Source: CBDBON01 sp965208395 (GTDB taxonomy: Bacteria > Chloroflexota > Dehalococcoidia > Lucifugimonadales > CBDBON01). From it: 64,000 nt of DNA. Positions 48,251-57,002 of this stretch are shown in pieces (positions within the stretch are counted from its first letter, which is position 1; the number at the start of each line of letters is the position of its first letter). The notes under the pieces are model-generated. The model was not told the DNA's origin, did not search any database, and saw nothing but the letters and a program-made list of their open reading frames with translations. The position numbers were made by a program, and so were the translations under genes. The stretch is taken from contig CBDBON010000001.1 of the NCBI GenBank assembly GCA_965208395.1, forward strand, positions 1-64,000, in the 5' to 3' direction.

Positions 48251-50053
48251 TCAGCAGCCGATGGCGTAGCAGGGCCGTCTGGGGTCGCCCCCGGCGGACA
48301 GGACCCCCGTGTCCGGGTTGCGCGACGCGACGGTTGCTCCCATTCCGCAGCTGGGGCTCTCCACCACCTCGTGGCCCAGCGCTTCGAGCGCATCGACCGT
48401 CTCCCGGGGGAAGCCGGGCTCGACGGCGAGCCGTCCCGGATAGTAGACGTGGGGGTGGAATGAGTTGGTGACGCTCAGGGTGCCGAATCTCGGCGCCTCG
48501 ATCGCCTCCTGGCCGTCCATCCCGAACAGCAGCGTGTTCAGGATGAGCTGGACGTTTGCCTGCGCCTGGAAGTCGCCCCCAGGACAGCCGACGGTGTAGA
48601 GGGGCGCGCCGTCCCTGGCGACGATGTAGTTTACGAGCGTCGTCCTGGGCCGTTTGCCGGGCACGAGGACGTTCGGATGGCCGTCGACGAAGTTGAACAT
48701 CTCGATGCGCGTGCTCAGCGGCGCTCCGACCTCCGGGAGGAAGACCGACTTGACGAATCCTCCTCCGCTCGGCGTCGCGCAGGCCATGTTCCCGTCGCGG
48801 TCGAGCACGGCGGCGTGCGTCGTGCCTCCGTCCTCTCCGCCGTCTCCGTCTCCAAGCGCGGCCGCCGGCATCGGCGCGACCGGCGCGCCCCGCGCGACCG
48901 AGGAGTAGCGCCACGGGTCTCCGGCCGGAGGGAGCTCCGGGTGCGCCCTGGCGCGATCGATGAGTCCGGCGCGCTCGCGGGCGTACTCCTTCGACAGCAG
49001 CCCGTCCAGGGGGACCTTCGCGAAGTCGGGGTCTCCGTAGTGGGCCTCCCTGTCGGCCAGCGCCAGCTTCAGCGCCTCGGTGACGGTGTGGACGTACTCC
49101 ACCGAGTTGTGGCCCATCGCCCGCAGATCGAAGCTCTCGAGGATGTTCAGCGTCTGCGACAGCACGGGGCCCTGCGTCCAGGTCGAGTGTCCGTAGATGT
49201 CGTAGCCCATGTAGCTGCTCTTGACCGGGGGGCGGAACTGGGAGGAGTAGCCGGCCAGGTCGTCCAGGGTCAGGATGCTGCCGACCCTCCGAGCGGAGTC
49301 GACTATCGTTCTGGCGATTGGGCCCTTGTAGAAGGCGTCGCGCGCCGCCCGTATGCCCCCGACGCGGTGGCCGTGCGCGGCGGTCTCGGCGGCGGCCATC
49401 CGCTTGAGCGTCTCGGCCATCGCGGGCTGCACCAGCATGGAGTCGGGCTCGGGGAGCGCTCCGTTCGGGTAGAAGACATCGCTGCCGCCCGTGTCGTAGA
49501 GGTTGAGCTGCTCGCGGGTGTGCGGCGCTCTGAGCCGCTCGATCATGTACTCGTAGTTGGGGATGCCGCGCTCCGCGTACTGGACCGCCGGGGCCAGCAC
49601 CTCGCCCGCCGTCCTCGTGCCGTACCTCTCCACCATGGAGAGGAGGGCGTGGACGATGCCCGGCACGGTGAAGGAGAGGTGAGCCTGGTCTCCCGGCCCT
49701 GTGGGGATCGTGTCGAGGCCCTGCGCCCTGTAGAAGTCGACCGTCGCCGCGGCGGGCGCGCCGCCCTGGCCGCTGAGCGACACCACCTCGCCGGAGGCGG
49801 CGTCGTAGAGCATGAATACGCCTTCGGCCGCGAGGGAGTAGTTGGCGAGGGGCTCGATGACCGCGGCCGCGAAGACCGACGCAGCCAGCGCGTCGAAGGC
49901 GTTCCCGCCGTTCAGCAGCAGGCGCATGCCCGCCATAGACGTCAGGTAGTGGCCGCTGGAGACCACGCCCTGGGTGGCCGATACGACCGGGCGCGTCCTC
50001 GTCCTGAGAGCCAGGTGCTCGCCGTCCGCTGCCGCCTGTCGGGTCTCGACCAC
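48251..50053 (-). CDS. ggt: Gamma-glutamyltransferase
   Basis: 600 residues. The N-terminal large chain (ATQGVVSSGHYLTSMAGMRLL, GGNAFDAL) and small chain starting at the catalytic threonine in EDGGTTHAAVLDRDGN; later GGGFVKSVFLPEVGAPL. It autocleaves before the Thr. Cleaves gamma-glutamyl bonds such as in glutathione. No signal peptide is visible. Lies upstream of the GNAT/zeta/CocE group and downstream of two amidases on the same strand. Confidence 0.92.
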   Translation of the reverse strand: MVETRQAAADGEHLALRTRTRPVVSATQGVVSSGHYLTSMAGMRLLLNGGNAFDALAASVFAAAVIEPLANYSLAAEGVFMLYDAASGEVVSLSGQGGAPAAATVDFYRAQGLDTIPTGPGDQAHLSFTVPGIVHALLSMVERYGTRTAGEVLAPAVQYAERGIPNYEYMIERLRAPHTREQLNLYDTGGSDVFYPNGALPEPDSMLVQPAMAETLKRMAAAETAAHGHRVGGIRAARDAFYKGPIARTIVDSARRVGSILTLDDLAGYSSQFRPPVKSSYMGYDIYGHSTWTQGPVLSQTLNILESFDLRAMGHNSVEYVHTVTEALKLALADREAHYGDPDFAKVPLDGLLSKEYARERAGLIDRARAHPELPPAGDPWRYSSVARGAPVAPMPAAALGDGDGGEDGGTTHAAVLDRDGNMACATPSGGGFVKSVFLPEVGAPLSTRIEMFNFVDGHPNVLVPGKRPRTTLVNYIVARDGAPLYTVGCPGGDFQAQANVQLILNTLLFGMDGQEAIEAPRFGTLSVTNSFHPHVYYPGRLAVEPGFPRETVDALEALGHEVVESPSCGMGATVASRNPDTGVLSAGGDPRRPCYAIGC

Positions 50054-50066
50054 TGCGCTTCCTCCG

Positions 50067-51494
50067 TTAGGATACCGGCGGCCGTCGGTCGGCCCAGGGG
50101 CGGGCGCGCTCGAACGCCGCCGACGCGGCCAGCACCGTCTCCTCGTCGCCCTCTCTTCCGATGATGTGGAGCCCGATGGGCATACCGTCCGCCGAGAAGC
50201 CGCACGGCACGGTCGCCGCCGGGGCGCCTACCATGTTGATCGGATGGGTGAAGGGCAGGAATCCCCAGTGGGGGCTGGGCTCGGTCTTGATGCCGTCGAT
50301 CTCCTCCGGGTACTGGTCGCACGGGAAGGCGGTGGTCGGCATCGTCGGGGACATCAGCAGGTCGAACCTGTCGAGCTGCTCCTGCATCTGCCATCTCATG
50401 ACGTCGCGGTGGCCGAGCGCCCGCATGTAGTCCTCGAGGGACATCTTCTTCCCATCCTCCAGCGCCTCCCGCATGTACCAGGTGAGCTGGTCCGCGTGCT
50501 GGTCGAGCAGATAGCCGTTGGTGACGTGCGACGACGAGGTGGCGATCGCCCACCAGGTGGAGAAGGGGTCGTCGAAGACGAGGTCGGACTCGTCGACCGA
50601 GCAGCCCAGCTCCTCGAACACCTTCGCGGCAGCCGCGGTCGTATCCGCCACCTCGGGATCGACCGCCGCGTATCCGAACCGCGGGCTCCAGCCGATGCGC
50701 AGCCCGTCGACCGATCTGTCGAGCGCGGCGGTGAAGTCGGGAACCGGGTCGCGCAGGGAACTTGGGTCCCTCGCGTCGTGTCCGGAGAGCACCTGCAGGA
50801 GCATAGCCGAGTCGCGGACGTTCCGCGTCATCGGGCCGGACTGTCCGTACAGGTTCGGCAGGATGGGCGCACCCGCGCCGGCGTACTTGGGGACCCTTCC
50901 CTGTGTGGGCTTGATGCCGTAGAGGCCGCAGTAGCTGGCCGGTATCCGTATCGAACCGCCGCCGTCGCTGCCGGTGGCCAGGGCGCACAGCCCCGCCGCC
51001 TCGGACGCGCCGGCGCCCGCGCTCGACGCGCCGGTCGTGCGCTCGGTGTTCCAGGGGTTGCGGCAGTGGTCGCCCAGGCGGTTCTCGCCCGCTCCGAGCA
51101 TCCCGAACTCCGACGTGTTCGTCTTGCCGAGGACGATAGCACCGACATCGCGCACGCGCTCGACGACGGTGGAGTCCTCGTCCGGCACGCGATCCTCGAA
51201 GACGAGGCTGCCGCTCGTCGTCCTGATCCCCTTGCTCAGCTCCAGGTCCTTGATGGAGATGGGGAGGCCGTGCAGGGGGCCCAGGTCGTCCCCCCGCGCC
51301 ACAGCCGCCTCGGCCTCACGCGCGGCCCCCATCGCGCCGTCACGGTCGAGCGTCAGGTAGGCGTTGAGCTTCGAATCGAGCTCGTCTATGCGGCTGAGGT
51401 AGTTCTCGGTCAGCTCCACGGGCGATACTTTTTTCGCCTCTATGAGCTCGCGCAACTCGTACGCGGGCGTAAAGGCGAGGTCGCGGTCGGTCAT
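50067..51494 (-). CDS. Amidase-signature enzyme, tandem copy A
   Basis: 475 residues. Lys82 in SIKDLEL, cis-Ser in TTGASSAGAGASEA, nucleophile Ser in TGSDGGGSIRIPASYCG. Similar along its whole length to the neighbour at 51510-52940. Thirteen bases separate it from the gamma-glutamyltransferase gene. Confidence 0.92.
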   Translation of the reverse strand: MTDRDLAFTPAYELRELIEAKKVSPVELTENYLSRIDELDSKLNAYLTLDRDGAMGAAREAEAAVARGDDLGPLHGLPISIKDLELSKGIRTTSGSLVFEDRVPDEDSTVVERVRDVGAIVLGKTNTSEFGMLGAGENRLGDHCRNPWNTERTTGASSAGAGASEAAGLCALATGSDGGGSIRIPASYCGLYGIKPTQGRVPKYAGAGAPILPNLYGQSGPMTRNVRDSAMLLQVLSGHDARDPSSLRDPVPDFTAALDRSVDGLRIGWSPRFGYAAVDPEVADTTAAAAKVFEELGCSVDESDLVFDDPFSTWWAIATSSSHVTNGYLLDQHADQLTWYMREALEDGKKMSLEDYMRALGHRDVMRWQMQEQLDRFDLLMSPTMPTTAFPCDQYPEEIDGIKTEPSPHWGFLPFTHPINMVGAPAATVPCGFSADGMPIGLHIIGREGDEETVLAASAAFERARPWADRRPPVS

Positions 51495-51509
51495 CTGTAT
51501 CTCCTCACT

Positions 51510-52940
51510 CTACGATACCGGGGGCAGGTGCTGCGCCCAGGGCCTCGCCTCTTCGAAGGCGGCGGAGGCGGCGAGCACCGTCTCCTCCTCCCCCGGCCGT
51601 CCTATGATGTGCAGCCCGATCGGCATCCCGTCCGAGGAGAAGCCGCAGGGGACGGTCGCTGCCGTGTAGCCGATCGTGTTGATCGGGTGGGTGAAGGAGA
51701 TGAAGCCGAAGGCCGGGAAGGGGTAGACGGGCTGTCCGGCGATCTCCTCCGGGTAGTGGTCGACGTGGAAGGCGGGTATGGGCATGGTGGGGGAGAGCAG
51801 CAGGTCGTACCGCTCGAAGAGGTCGTCGAAGATGTCGATCAGCACGTTCCGCTGTCCCAGCGCCCTGGCGTAGTCGGCGCCCGTGACCTCCTTGCCCTCC
51901 TCCAGCACCTGCTTGAAGTACCAAGTGAGCTGGTCGCCGTGCGTCTCGAGCAACTGGCTGTTCCCGGCGTACGCCCCCGCGTTGTGCGTCGCCCACCAGC
52001 AGTCGAAGGTCCAGGTGCCCAGCTGGAGATCGGCATCCTCCATGCCGCATCCCAGCTTCTCGAACACCGCGGCGGCTTTGGCCGTCGCCTCGGCAACCTC
52101 AGGCTCTACGGGCACGTAGCCGTAGTCGGGGGTCCAGCCGACCCGGAGTCCGTCCACGCCCCGGTCCAGCGCGGCGATGTAGTCGCCCGGCTCCTCGCGC
52201 AGGGTGGTGATGTCCTTGGGGTCGCGGCCCGCGACCACCTGGAGCAGCAGCGCGGAGTCGCGCACGGTCCGCGTCATCGGGCCGGACTGGGCGATCCAGT
52301 TGGGCAGGGGAGTCGAGCCTGCGCCGGCGTACTTTCCCACGCGTCCCTGGGTCGGCTTGATGCCATAGAGGCCGCAGAAGCTGGCCGGGATGCGGATCGA
52401 TCCGCCCCCGTCGCCGCCCGTGGCGAGCGAGCAGAGGCCGGCCGCCATCGCCGCGCCCGCGCCCGCGCTCGACGCGCCGGTCGTGCGCTCCGTGTTCCAG
52501 GGGTTTCGGCAGTGGTCGCCCAGGCGGTTCTCTCCCGCGCCAAGCGCTCCGAACTCCGAGGTGTTCGTCTTGCCCAGGATGGTGGCCCCGCCCGCGCGAA
52601 CCCTTCCGGCGACGACCGAGTCCTCCTCCGGCACGCGGTCCTTGAACGGCACCGAGCCGGCGGTGGTTCGCAGGCCCCTGGTGATCTCCAGGTCCTTGAT
52701 CGAGACTGCCAGCCCCTGCAGGGGGCCGAGCTCGTCGCCCCGCGTGACCGTCTCCTCGGCGGCCCTGGCCTGGGCCATCGCCTCGTCGTAGTTCAGGGTG
52801 AGGTACGAGTTGAGCTTGGAGTCGAGCCGGTCGATGCGGTCGAAATAGAGCTGGGCCAACTCGACGGGCGAGAGGCTCTTGGACGCGATCAGCTCGCGCT
52901 GCTCCCATGCGGAGGTGAATGCCATTTCGCGGTCTGACAA
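51510..52940 (-). CDS. Amidase-signature enzyme, tandem copy B
   Basis: 476 residues. Lys82 in SIKDLEIT, GASSAGAGAAMAAG, and TGGDGGGSIRIPASFCG as the Ser motif. Paralogue of the adjacent amidase, 15 bases between them, same strand. Probable operon amidase-amidase-ggt, suggestive of degradation of amides or gamma-glutamyl compounds. Confidence 0.92.
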   Translation of the reverse strand: MSDREMAFTSAWEQRELIASKSLSPVELAQLYFDRIDRLDSKLNSYLTLNYDEAMAQARAAEETVTRGDELGPLQGLAVSIKDLEITRGLRTTAGSVPFKDRVPEEDSVVAGRVRAGGATILGKTNTSEFGALGAGENRLGDHCRNPWNTERTTGASSAGAGAAMAAGLCSLATGGDGGGSIRIPASFCGLYGIKPTQGRVGKYAGAGSTPLPNWIAQSGPMTRTVRDSALLLQVVAGRDPKDITTLREEPGDYIAALDRGVDGLRVGWTPDYGYVPVEPEVAEATAKAAAVFEKLGCGMEDADLQLGTWTFDCWWATHNAGAYAGNSQLLETHGDQLTWYFKQVLEEGKEVTGADYARALGQRNVLIDIFDDLFERYDLLLSPTMPIPAFHVDHYPEEIAGQPVYPFPAFGFISFTHPINTIGYTAATVPCGFSSDGMPIGLHIIGRPGEEETVLAASAAFEEARPWAQHLPPVS

Positions 52941-53115
52941 GGTTTACTTTCCTTTCTATTGGGGAAGGTTTGAGGGCAGGGCGTATCCTATCTGTACGCT
53001 ATGGCGGTGTCAACGAACGGGACCCCCATCTCAATCTTCCCCCGCGGAGCCGGGAGAAGAGATAAGAGCCTTCAGGAGAGCCTTGTCTAAGGGCGCGCCT
53101 AAGCCGACGCCCGTT

Positions 53116-53142
53116 GTGGTTCGACAAGCTCACCACGAACGG
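53116..53142. repeat. TTCGAC dispersed repeat, copy c
   Basis: GTGGTTCGACAAGCTCACCACGAACGG, half of the repeat unit seen at 27599-27657. The 313-base gap 52941-53253 also has a CTTCCCCCGCGGAG stretch like the repeats at 62362-62463, and no gene. Confidence 0.55.
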
Positions 53143-53253
53143 GGCGGGTTCCCTCCGCTCTGAACATTCAAAGGAAGATTTGGATGGCGAGGCCCATAGA
53201 GAGCGGTGTGGTACCATCCGGCCTGTTCAGCGGAACGAGGGAGGCGCCCGGAG

Positions 53254-54426
53254 ATGAAGATAACCGATGTCGAGTGCTTCGTAGCGGACGGGGGCTGGCG
53301 GCCCTGGATATTCGTGAAGGTCGAGACTGACGAGGGGGTCACCGGCTACGGTGAGTGCAGCGACAACTGGTCGCCGCACGCGATCGCAGGCGCGGTCGAA
53401 GATCTGAAGCCGCTGCTGATCGGCGCCGATCCCAGGCCCTACGAGATGAGGTTCTGGGACATGATTCGGGCCACGCGGCAGAGTCCGGGCGGCATCGCGG
53501 CGAAGGCCATCGCCGGCATCGAGTGCGCGCTGGTGGACATCAAGGCGAAGGCGCTGGGCATCTCGGTGGCGGAGCTGTTCGGCGGGCCGACCCGCGACCG
53601 GGTGCGCCTCTACTGGTCCCACTGCGGCACGACGCGGGCGCGGCATCCCGAGATCGTCGGCACTCCGCCGCTGAGGACTATGGACGACATCACCACCCTG
53701 GGCCGCGAGGTGGCCGAGCGAGGCTTCACCGCGCTGAAGACGAACATCGTCTTTCCCGGCGAGCCGGCGTCATACCACATGGACGGCTTCGCGTCGGGGC
53801 CGGGCACGACCGATCAGGTCGCCTCGCGGCAGCTGCTGAGGCACATCGAGAGGCTGATCGGCACCTTCCGCGACGCGGTCGGCCCGGACATCGACATCAA
53901 CCTGGACCTGAACTTCAACTTCAAGCCCGAGAGCGCGATGCGCATCGCAAAGCTGCTGGAGCAGTTCGACCTGCTGTGGCTGGAGGTCGACATGTACGAT
54001 CCGGAGTCGATTCTACGGATCAAGCAGTCGACGTCGACCAGGATCTGCACCGGGGAGAACCTGTACTACATGCGGGACTACATCCCCTACTTCGAGCGGC
54101 GCGCCGCCGACGTCTTCATGATCGACGTCCCGTGGAACGGCTTCAGCCAGTCGAAGAAGGTGGGCGACCTGGCCGAGGTGCACCAGCTCAACGTTGCGCC
54201 GCACAACTACTACAGCCACCTGTCGACCTTCATGAGCGCGAGCCTGTGCGCGGTTCTGCCGAACGTGCGGATCATGGAGATCGACATCGACGACGTGCCG
54301 TGGAAGGACGACATCGTGACGGCGGTCCCGGATATCGTCGACGGCTACTTGACCATCCCGACGGGCCCCGGCTGGGGCGCCGACCTGGTGGAGGAGGAGC
54401 TCAGGCGCCGCCCGTGGCGTCGGTGA
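53254..54426 (+). CDS. Mandelate racemase/muconate lactonizing enzyme-family protein
   Basis: 390 residues from ATG 53254. Enolase superfamily: N-terminal capping domain (KITDVECFVADGG), barrel with a lysine motif in FTALKTNIVFPG, metal ligands Asp in NLDLNFNF, Glu in WLEVDMYDPE and Glu in ICTGENLY, and His in APHNYYSHL. The pattern resembles sugar-acid dehydratases. Substrate not determinable. Confidence 0.87.
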   Translation: MKITDVECFVADGGWRPWIFVKVETDEGVTGYGECSDNWSPHAIAGAVEDLKPLLIGADPRPYEMRFWDMIRATRQSPGGIAAKAIAGIECALVDIKAKALGISVAELFGGPTRDRVRLYWSHCGTTRARHPEIVGTPPLRTMDDITTLGREVAERGFTALKTNIVFPGEPASYHMDGFASGPGTTDQVASRQLLRHIERLIGTFRDAVGPDIDINLDLNFNFKPESAMRIAKLLEQFDLLWLEVDMYDPESILRIKQSTSTRICTGENLYYMRDYIPYFERRAADVFMIDVPWNGFSQSKKVGDLAEVHQLNVAPHNYYSHLSTFMSASLCAVLPNVRIMEIDIDDVPWKDDIVTAVPDIVDGYLTIPTGPGWGADLVEEELRRRPWRR

Positions 54427-54458
54427 GCGGATACTCCTACCGCGATTGCTGCGCGGTC

Positions 54459-54656
54459 TTACCCGAGGCTCTCGGATGCAAGTGCAGCGCGGACGTGCTG
54501 GGGCGTCAGGTCAGGGAAGTCGTCCACGATCTGAGCCTCGGTCATCCCGCCTGCCAGGTACTCCAGCACGTCATAGACGGTGATGCGGGTACCCTTGAAA
54601 CAGGGCTTGCCGCTGCGGACGCCAGGCTTCACCTCGATGTAGTCTTCTATGCGCAT
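54459..54656 (-). CDS. DUF433 protein, antitoxin-like
   Basis: 65 residues from ATG 54656: SGKPCFKGTRITVYDVLEYLAGGMTEAQIVDDFPDL then TPQHVRAAL. DUF433 proteins have a winged-helix fold and often pair with PIN-like (DUF5615) toxins. No PIN gene is adjacent, so this is an orphan or decayed module. Confidence 0.85.
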   Translation of the reverse strand: MRIEDYIEVKPGVRSGKPCFKGTRITVYDVLEYLAGGMTEAQIVDDFPDLTPQHVRAALASESLG

Positions 54657-54688
54657 GGGTTCATCTCCGCTGTCTCTGCTCGAAGACG

Positions 54689-55330
54689 CTAGAGAGGCTC
54701 GCCGGTGACCCGCTGGAAGTAGGTCCCCATCAGCTGGCCGACCCCTATGAGGTGGCCGGTCATGGCGGATACGACCTGACCCTTGGTTGCGCCCTCCTCG
54801 AGGTCGATCTCCGTGTCGAGCGCATAGACCTTGAGGAGGTAGGAGGCGTCTTCTCCCCTCTCGGGGCACGGCCCTTCCCATCCCAGCCGTCTGAAGTCGT
54901 TCCTGCCGTGCCTGGCGCCCACCCGGTCCGCTTCGGTGCTGCGTAAGGCCTCGGGCACCTCCGTCGTGGCGGGCGGGATGCCGTACAGGAGCCAGTGCAC
55001 CCAGTTCTCTCCGTCCGGGGAGTCGGGCTCGACCAGCACCACCGCGATGCTCTTCGTACCCTCCGGCGCTCCAGTCCACGAGACCGGCGGAGAGAGGCCC
55101 AGTCCATAGCAGGAGTGCTTGCCGGGAATCGCCTCTCCGTCGGCGAACGAGCTCGTCACGACGATGCCGGCCGGCACGCCTTCTTCCAGCGCCTCGAGGT
55201 CGACGTCGGCCTCCTTCGGCGCGTCGCCCGCACTCCCGTCTCCTCCGCAGGCGGCTATCGCCAGGGTCCCGAGCACCAAAATGGAGAGGCTCAAGAGGAA
55301 CGGTCGGACGGGCATCGCAGTCTTTGTCAT
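54689..55330 (-). CDS. PEBP-family (YbhB/YbcL) lipoprotein
   Basis: 213 residues from ATG 55330; ATG 55315 is an equally good start. Lipobox LAIAAC, then the phosphatidylethanolamine-binding fold: GLSPPVSWTGAPEGTKSIAVVLVEPDSP, WVHWLLYGIP, and GPCPERG. Extracytoplasmic; ligand unknown. Confidence 0.88.
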   Translation of the reverse strand: MTKTAMPVRPFLLSLSILVLGTLAIAACGGDGSAGDAPKEADVDLEALEEGVPAGIVVTSSFADGEAIPGKHSCYGLGLSPPVSWTGAPEGTKSIAVVLVEPDSPDGENWVHWLLYGIPPATTEVPEALRSTEADRVGARHGRNDFRRLGWEGPCPERGEDASYLLKVYALDTEIDLEEGATKGQVVSAMTGHLIGVGQLMGTYFQRVTGEPL

Positions 55331-55423
55331 GCCGATAAAGCTAGCGGAGCATGGAGGTGATGTCAAACCTAATGGAGTCGTGGCCGGTCGAGCGGCCGAC
55401 CGGGAGAGGATTTTCAAAAAAAG

Positions 55424-55547
55424 TGTCACATTCTGTCACATTCTGTCTCGTCTCGTAGCTGGGCCGGTCGACAGCACTGGTCGATTTGGGACAGGGATGG
55501 TACAGATGCGGGACACAAATGGTACAGGAATGGGACAGTATGGGACA
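55424..55547. repeat. Helically phased heptamer array
   Basis: Plus-strand TGTCACA at 55424 and 55434 and TGTCTCG at 55444 (10-base period). Then six heptamers of type TGGKACA: 55487, 55498, 55509 (CGGGACA), 55520, 55531 and 55541, spaced 11, 11, 11, 11 and 10 bases. These are the opposite orientation of the first group. The period is not a multiple of three, so this is not coding. Looks like a multi-site protein-binding region. The region 55331-55908 has no supported gene. Confidence 0.7.
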
Positions 55548-55691
55548 GTGCGAACGGCGTCTGACGGCGGGCTGTCTGGGGCGCGTTGAGGGATGGCATG
55601 GACCCATGATAGCACATTCGTTCGCCTACGTCCAGCCCGTTCAGGTTCGATGTGGTGACCGTTCGCCCCCGTATCAAGTACGGGGCAGGAT

Positions 55692-55764
55692 CTGAGCCCT
55701 TCGACAGGGCTCTCCTGAGCTTGGTCGAAGAGCCGTTTATGGTTCGACGGGCTCACCGCAAACG
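55692..55764. repeat. TTCGAC dispersed repeat, copy d
   Basis: GAGCCCTTCGACAGGGCTC, CTGAGCTTGGTCGAAGAGC and GGTTCGACGGGCTCACCG in succession, three related half-units, ending in AAACGGG. Confidence 0.6.
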
Positions 55765-55908
55765 GGTTGAGGTCCCCGCTTTAGTCCCCTTCGACTAGTC
55801 GGTTCGGGGTATAAGAGGTGTTACAATCGGAGTCATGGACTCATCGAAGCCGTGTAGGAACGGCTTGCCGCAAGACTCAAGGCGTCTTGATTCTTCGGAG
55901 AATCATGC

Positions 55909-56232
55909 ATGAAACCCCGCGTTGAGCCAATGCCGACAATAAACGATTTCGTTAATCGGCGGTGGCAAGATGCTAAAATTATCCTGCGAGGATTGGATAG
56001 CAGATTTGTCGACAAGATGGAATCCACTATCCGTTTACAGAGAGTTGGCCAGTCTCCTCCTTGGTCGTTCGATTTGAGTGACGGACCTAAGCAACGACTG
56101 ACCAGGCAATGGCATCGGCTTTTTGAGGCGTGCCTTGTTTGTCGTTCGCCAAGACCTATGTACCAGTCGTCGCCAGGATCATTGAGCCACCCTGAGAACC
56201 GGTATGCGGACTATTATCACTGCGGCGTTTGA
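55909..56232 (+). CDS. Zinc-finger-like protein, 3' end interrupted by IS21 element
   Basis: 107 residues as it stands, AT-rich codons unlike its neighbours. It has CLVC near residue 75 and a C-terminal YYHCGV*. If the insertion and one copy of CACTGC are removed, the frame reads ...YYHCKCLDYR and stops, restoring CxC to match the CxxC. So the original was probably a 112-residue protein with a zinc site. A start at ATG 55930 is possible. Function unknown. Confidence 0.5.
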   Translation: MKPRVEPMPTINDFVNRRWQDAKIILRGLDSRFVDKMESTIRLQRVGQSPPWSFDLSDGPKQRLTRQWHRLFEACLVCRSPRPMYQSSPGSLSHPENRYADYYHCGV

Positions 56233-57002
56233 GGGTCAACCACCTCCTTTCTGTCGAGCAGCGCCCTGTGTGGTGACAGACGTTGCCGGTAGCTGTCGCC
56301 CTCGATAACGATCTGGTAGCTGGCGTTGGCGAGCCGGTCGAGGGCGCTGTTGCCCAGGATGGGATCGTCGAAGAGTCCGAGCCACTCGTCGACGGCCCTG
56401 TTGGATGTGACGACGAAGCTGGAAGTGCGGTGCCTAGCGATGACCAGCTCGTAGAGGTCTATCGACTGCTGCTGAGCCAGCCTGTGGAGACCGAGGTCGT
56501 CGAGGATGAGCAGGTCTGGGGAGAGGAAGGACCGGAAGGTCTTGTCGGTGGAGTGGTCCACCCTGGCCTGGGCCATGGCCCTGAAGAAGTCGTCTGCGCG
56601 TATGAAGCGGACGGAGTGTCCCGCCCGGACGGCTGCATATCCTAGAGCCTGTGCGAGGAAGCTCTTGCCCACGCCGACCGGGCCGACGAGCAGGACGTGC
56701 TCGTTGCGCGGTAGGAACTGGAGTGAGAAGGCGGCGTCGAGGAGCCGGCGGTCGAGCGTGATGGATGCGGACCAGTCGAAGTCTTCGAGGCGGCAGACCT
56801 GATCGAAGCCGGCTTGCTGGAGTCGGAGCTCCAGTCGCCTGTGGTCCCTGCGGTTGACCTCGTCGGTGAGGATCACCTGCAGGAAGGATGCGTAGTCGAG
56901 CTCCTCTCTGCGTGCGAGGGCGATCCTCTCGGGCAGTGTGTTGAGCATGGCTCCGAGCTTGAGGCGCTTGAGCAGCGGCGTCAGTTCGGTGGCGGTGGTC
57001 AT
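56217..57002 (-). CDS. istB: IS21-family ATPase IstB
   Basis: 261 residues from ATG 57002, which overlaps the istA stop as ATGA and has AAGGAG seven bases upstream; ATG 57008 is too close to that site. AAA+ ATPase with Walker A GPVGVGKSF and Walker B LLILDDLG. It activates the IstA transposase. Its stop codon lies at the left edge of the element, inside the apparent target duplication. Confidence 0.93.
   Translation of the reverse strand: MTTATELTPLLKRLKLGAMLNTLPERIALARREELDYASFLQVILTDEVNRRDHRRLELRLQQAGFDQVCRLEDFDWSASITLDRRLLDAAFSLQFLPRNEHVLLVGPVGVGKSFLAQALGYAAVRAGHSVRFIRADDFFRAMAQARVDHSTDKTFRSFLSPDLLILDDLGLHRLAQQQSIDLYELVIARHRTSSFVVTSNRAVDEWLGLFDDPILGNSALDRLANASYQIVIEGDSYRQRLSPHRALLDRKEVVDPQTPQ

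Noticed and set aside
49974..52937. 987-residue plus-strand frame
   Set aside because: It runs antisense across ggt and both amidases, whose motifs are intact; composition is that of a GC-rich shadow frame.
55424..55547. CRISPR array
   Set aside because: Repeats are 7 bases with 3-4 base gaps, far too short for repeat-spacer units, and no cas gene is present.
55486..55695. 69-residue plus-strand frame over the heptamer array
   Set aside because: The array period of 11 bases breaks codon phase, and the product has no features.
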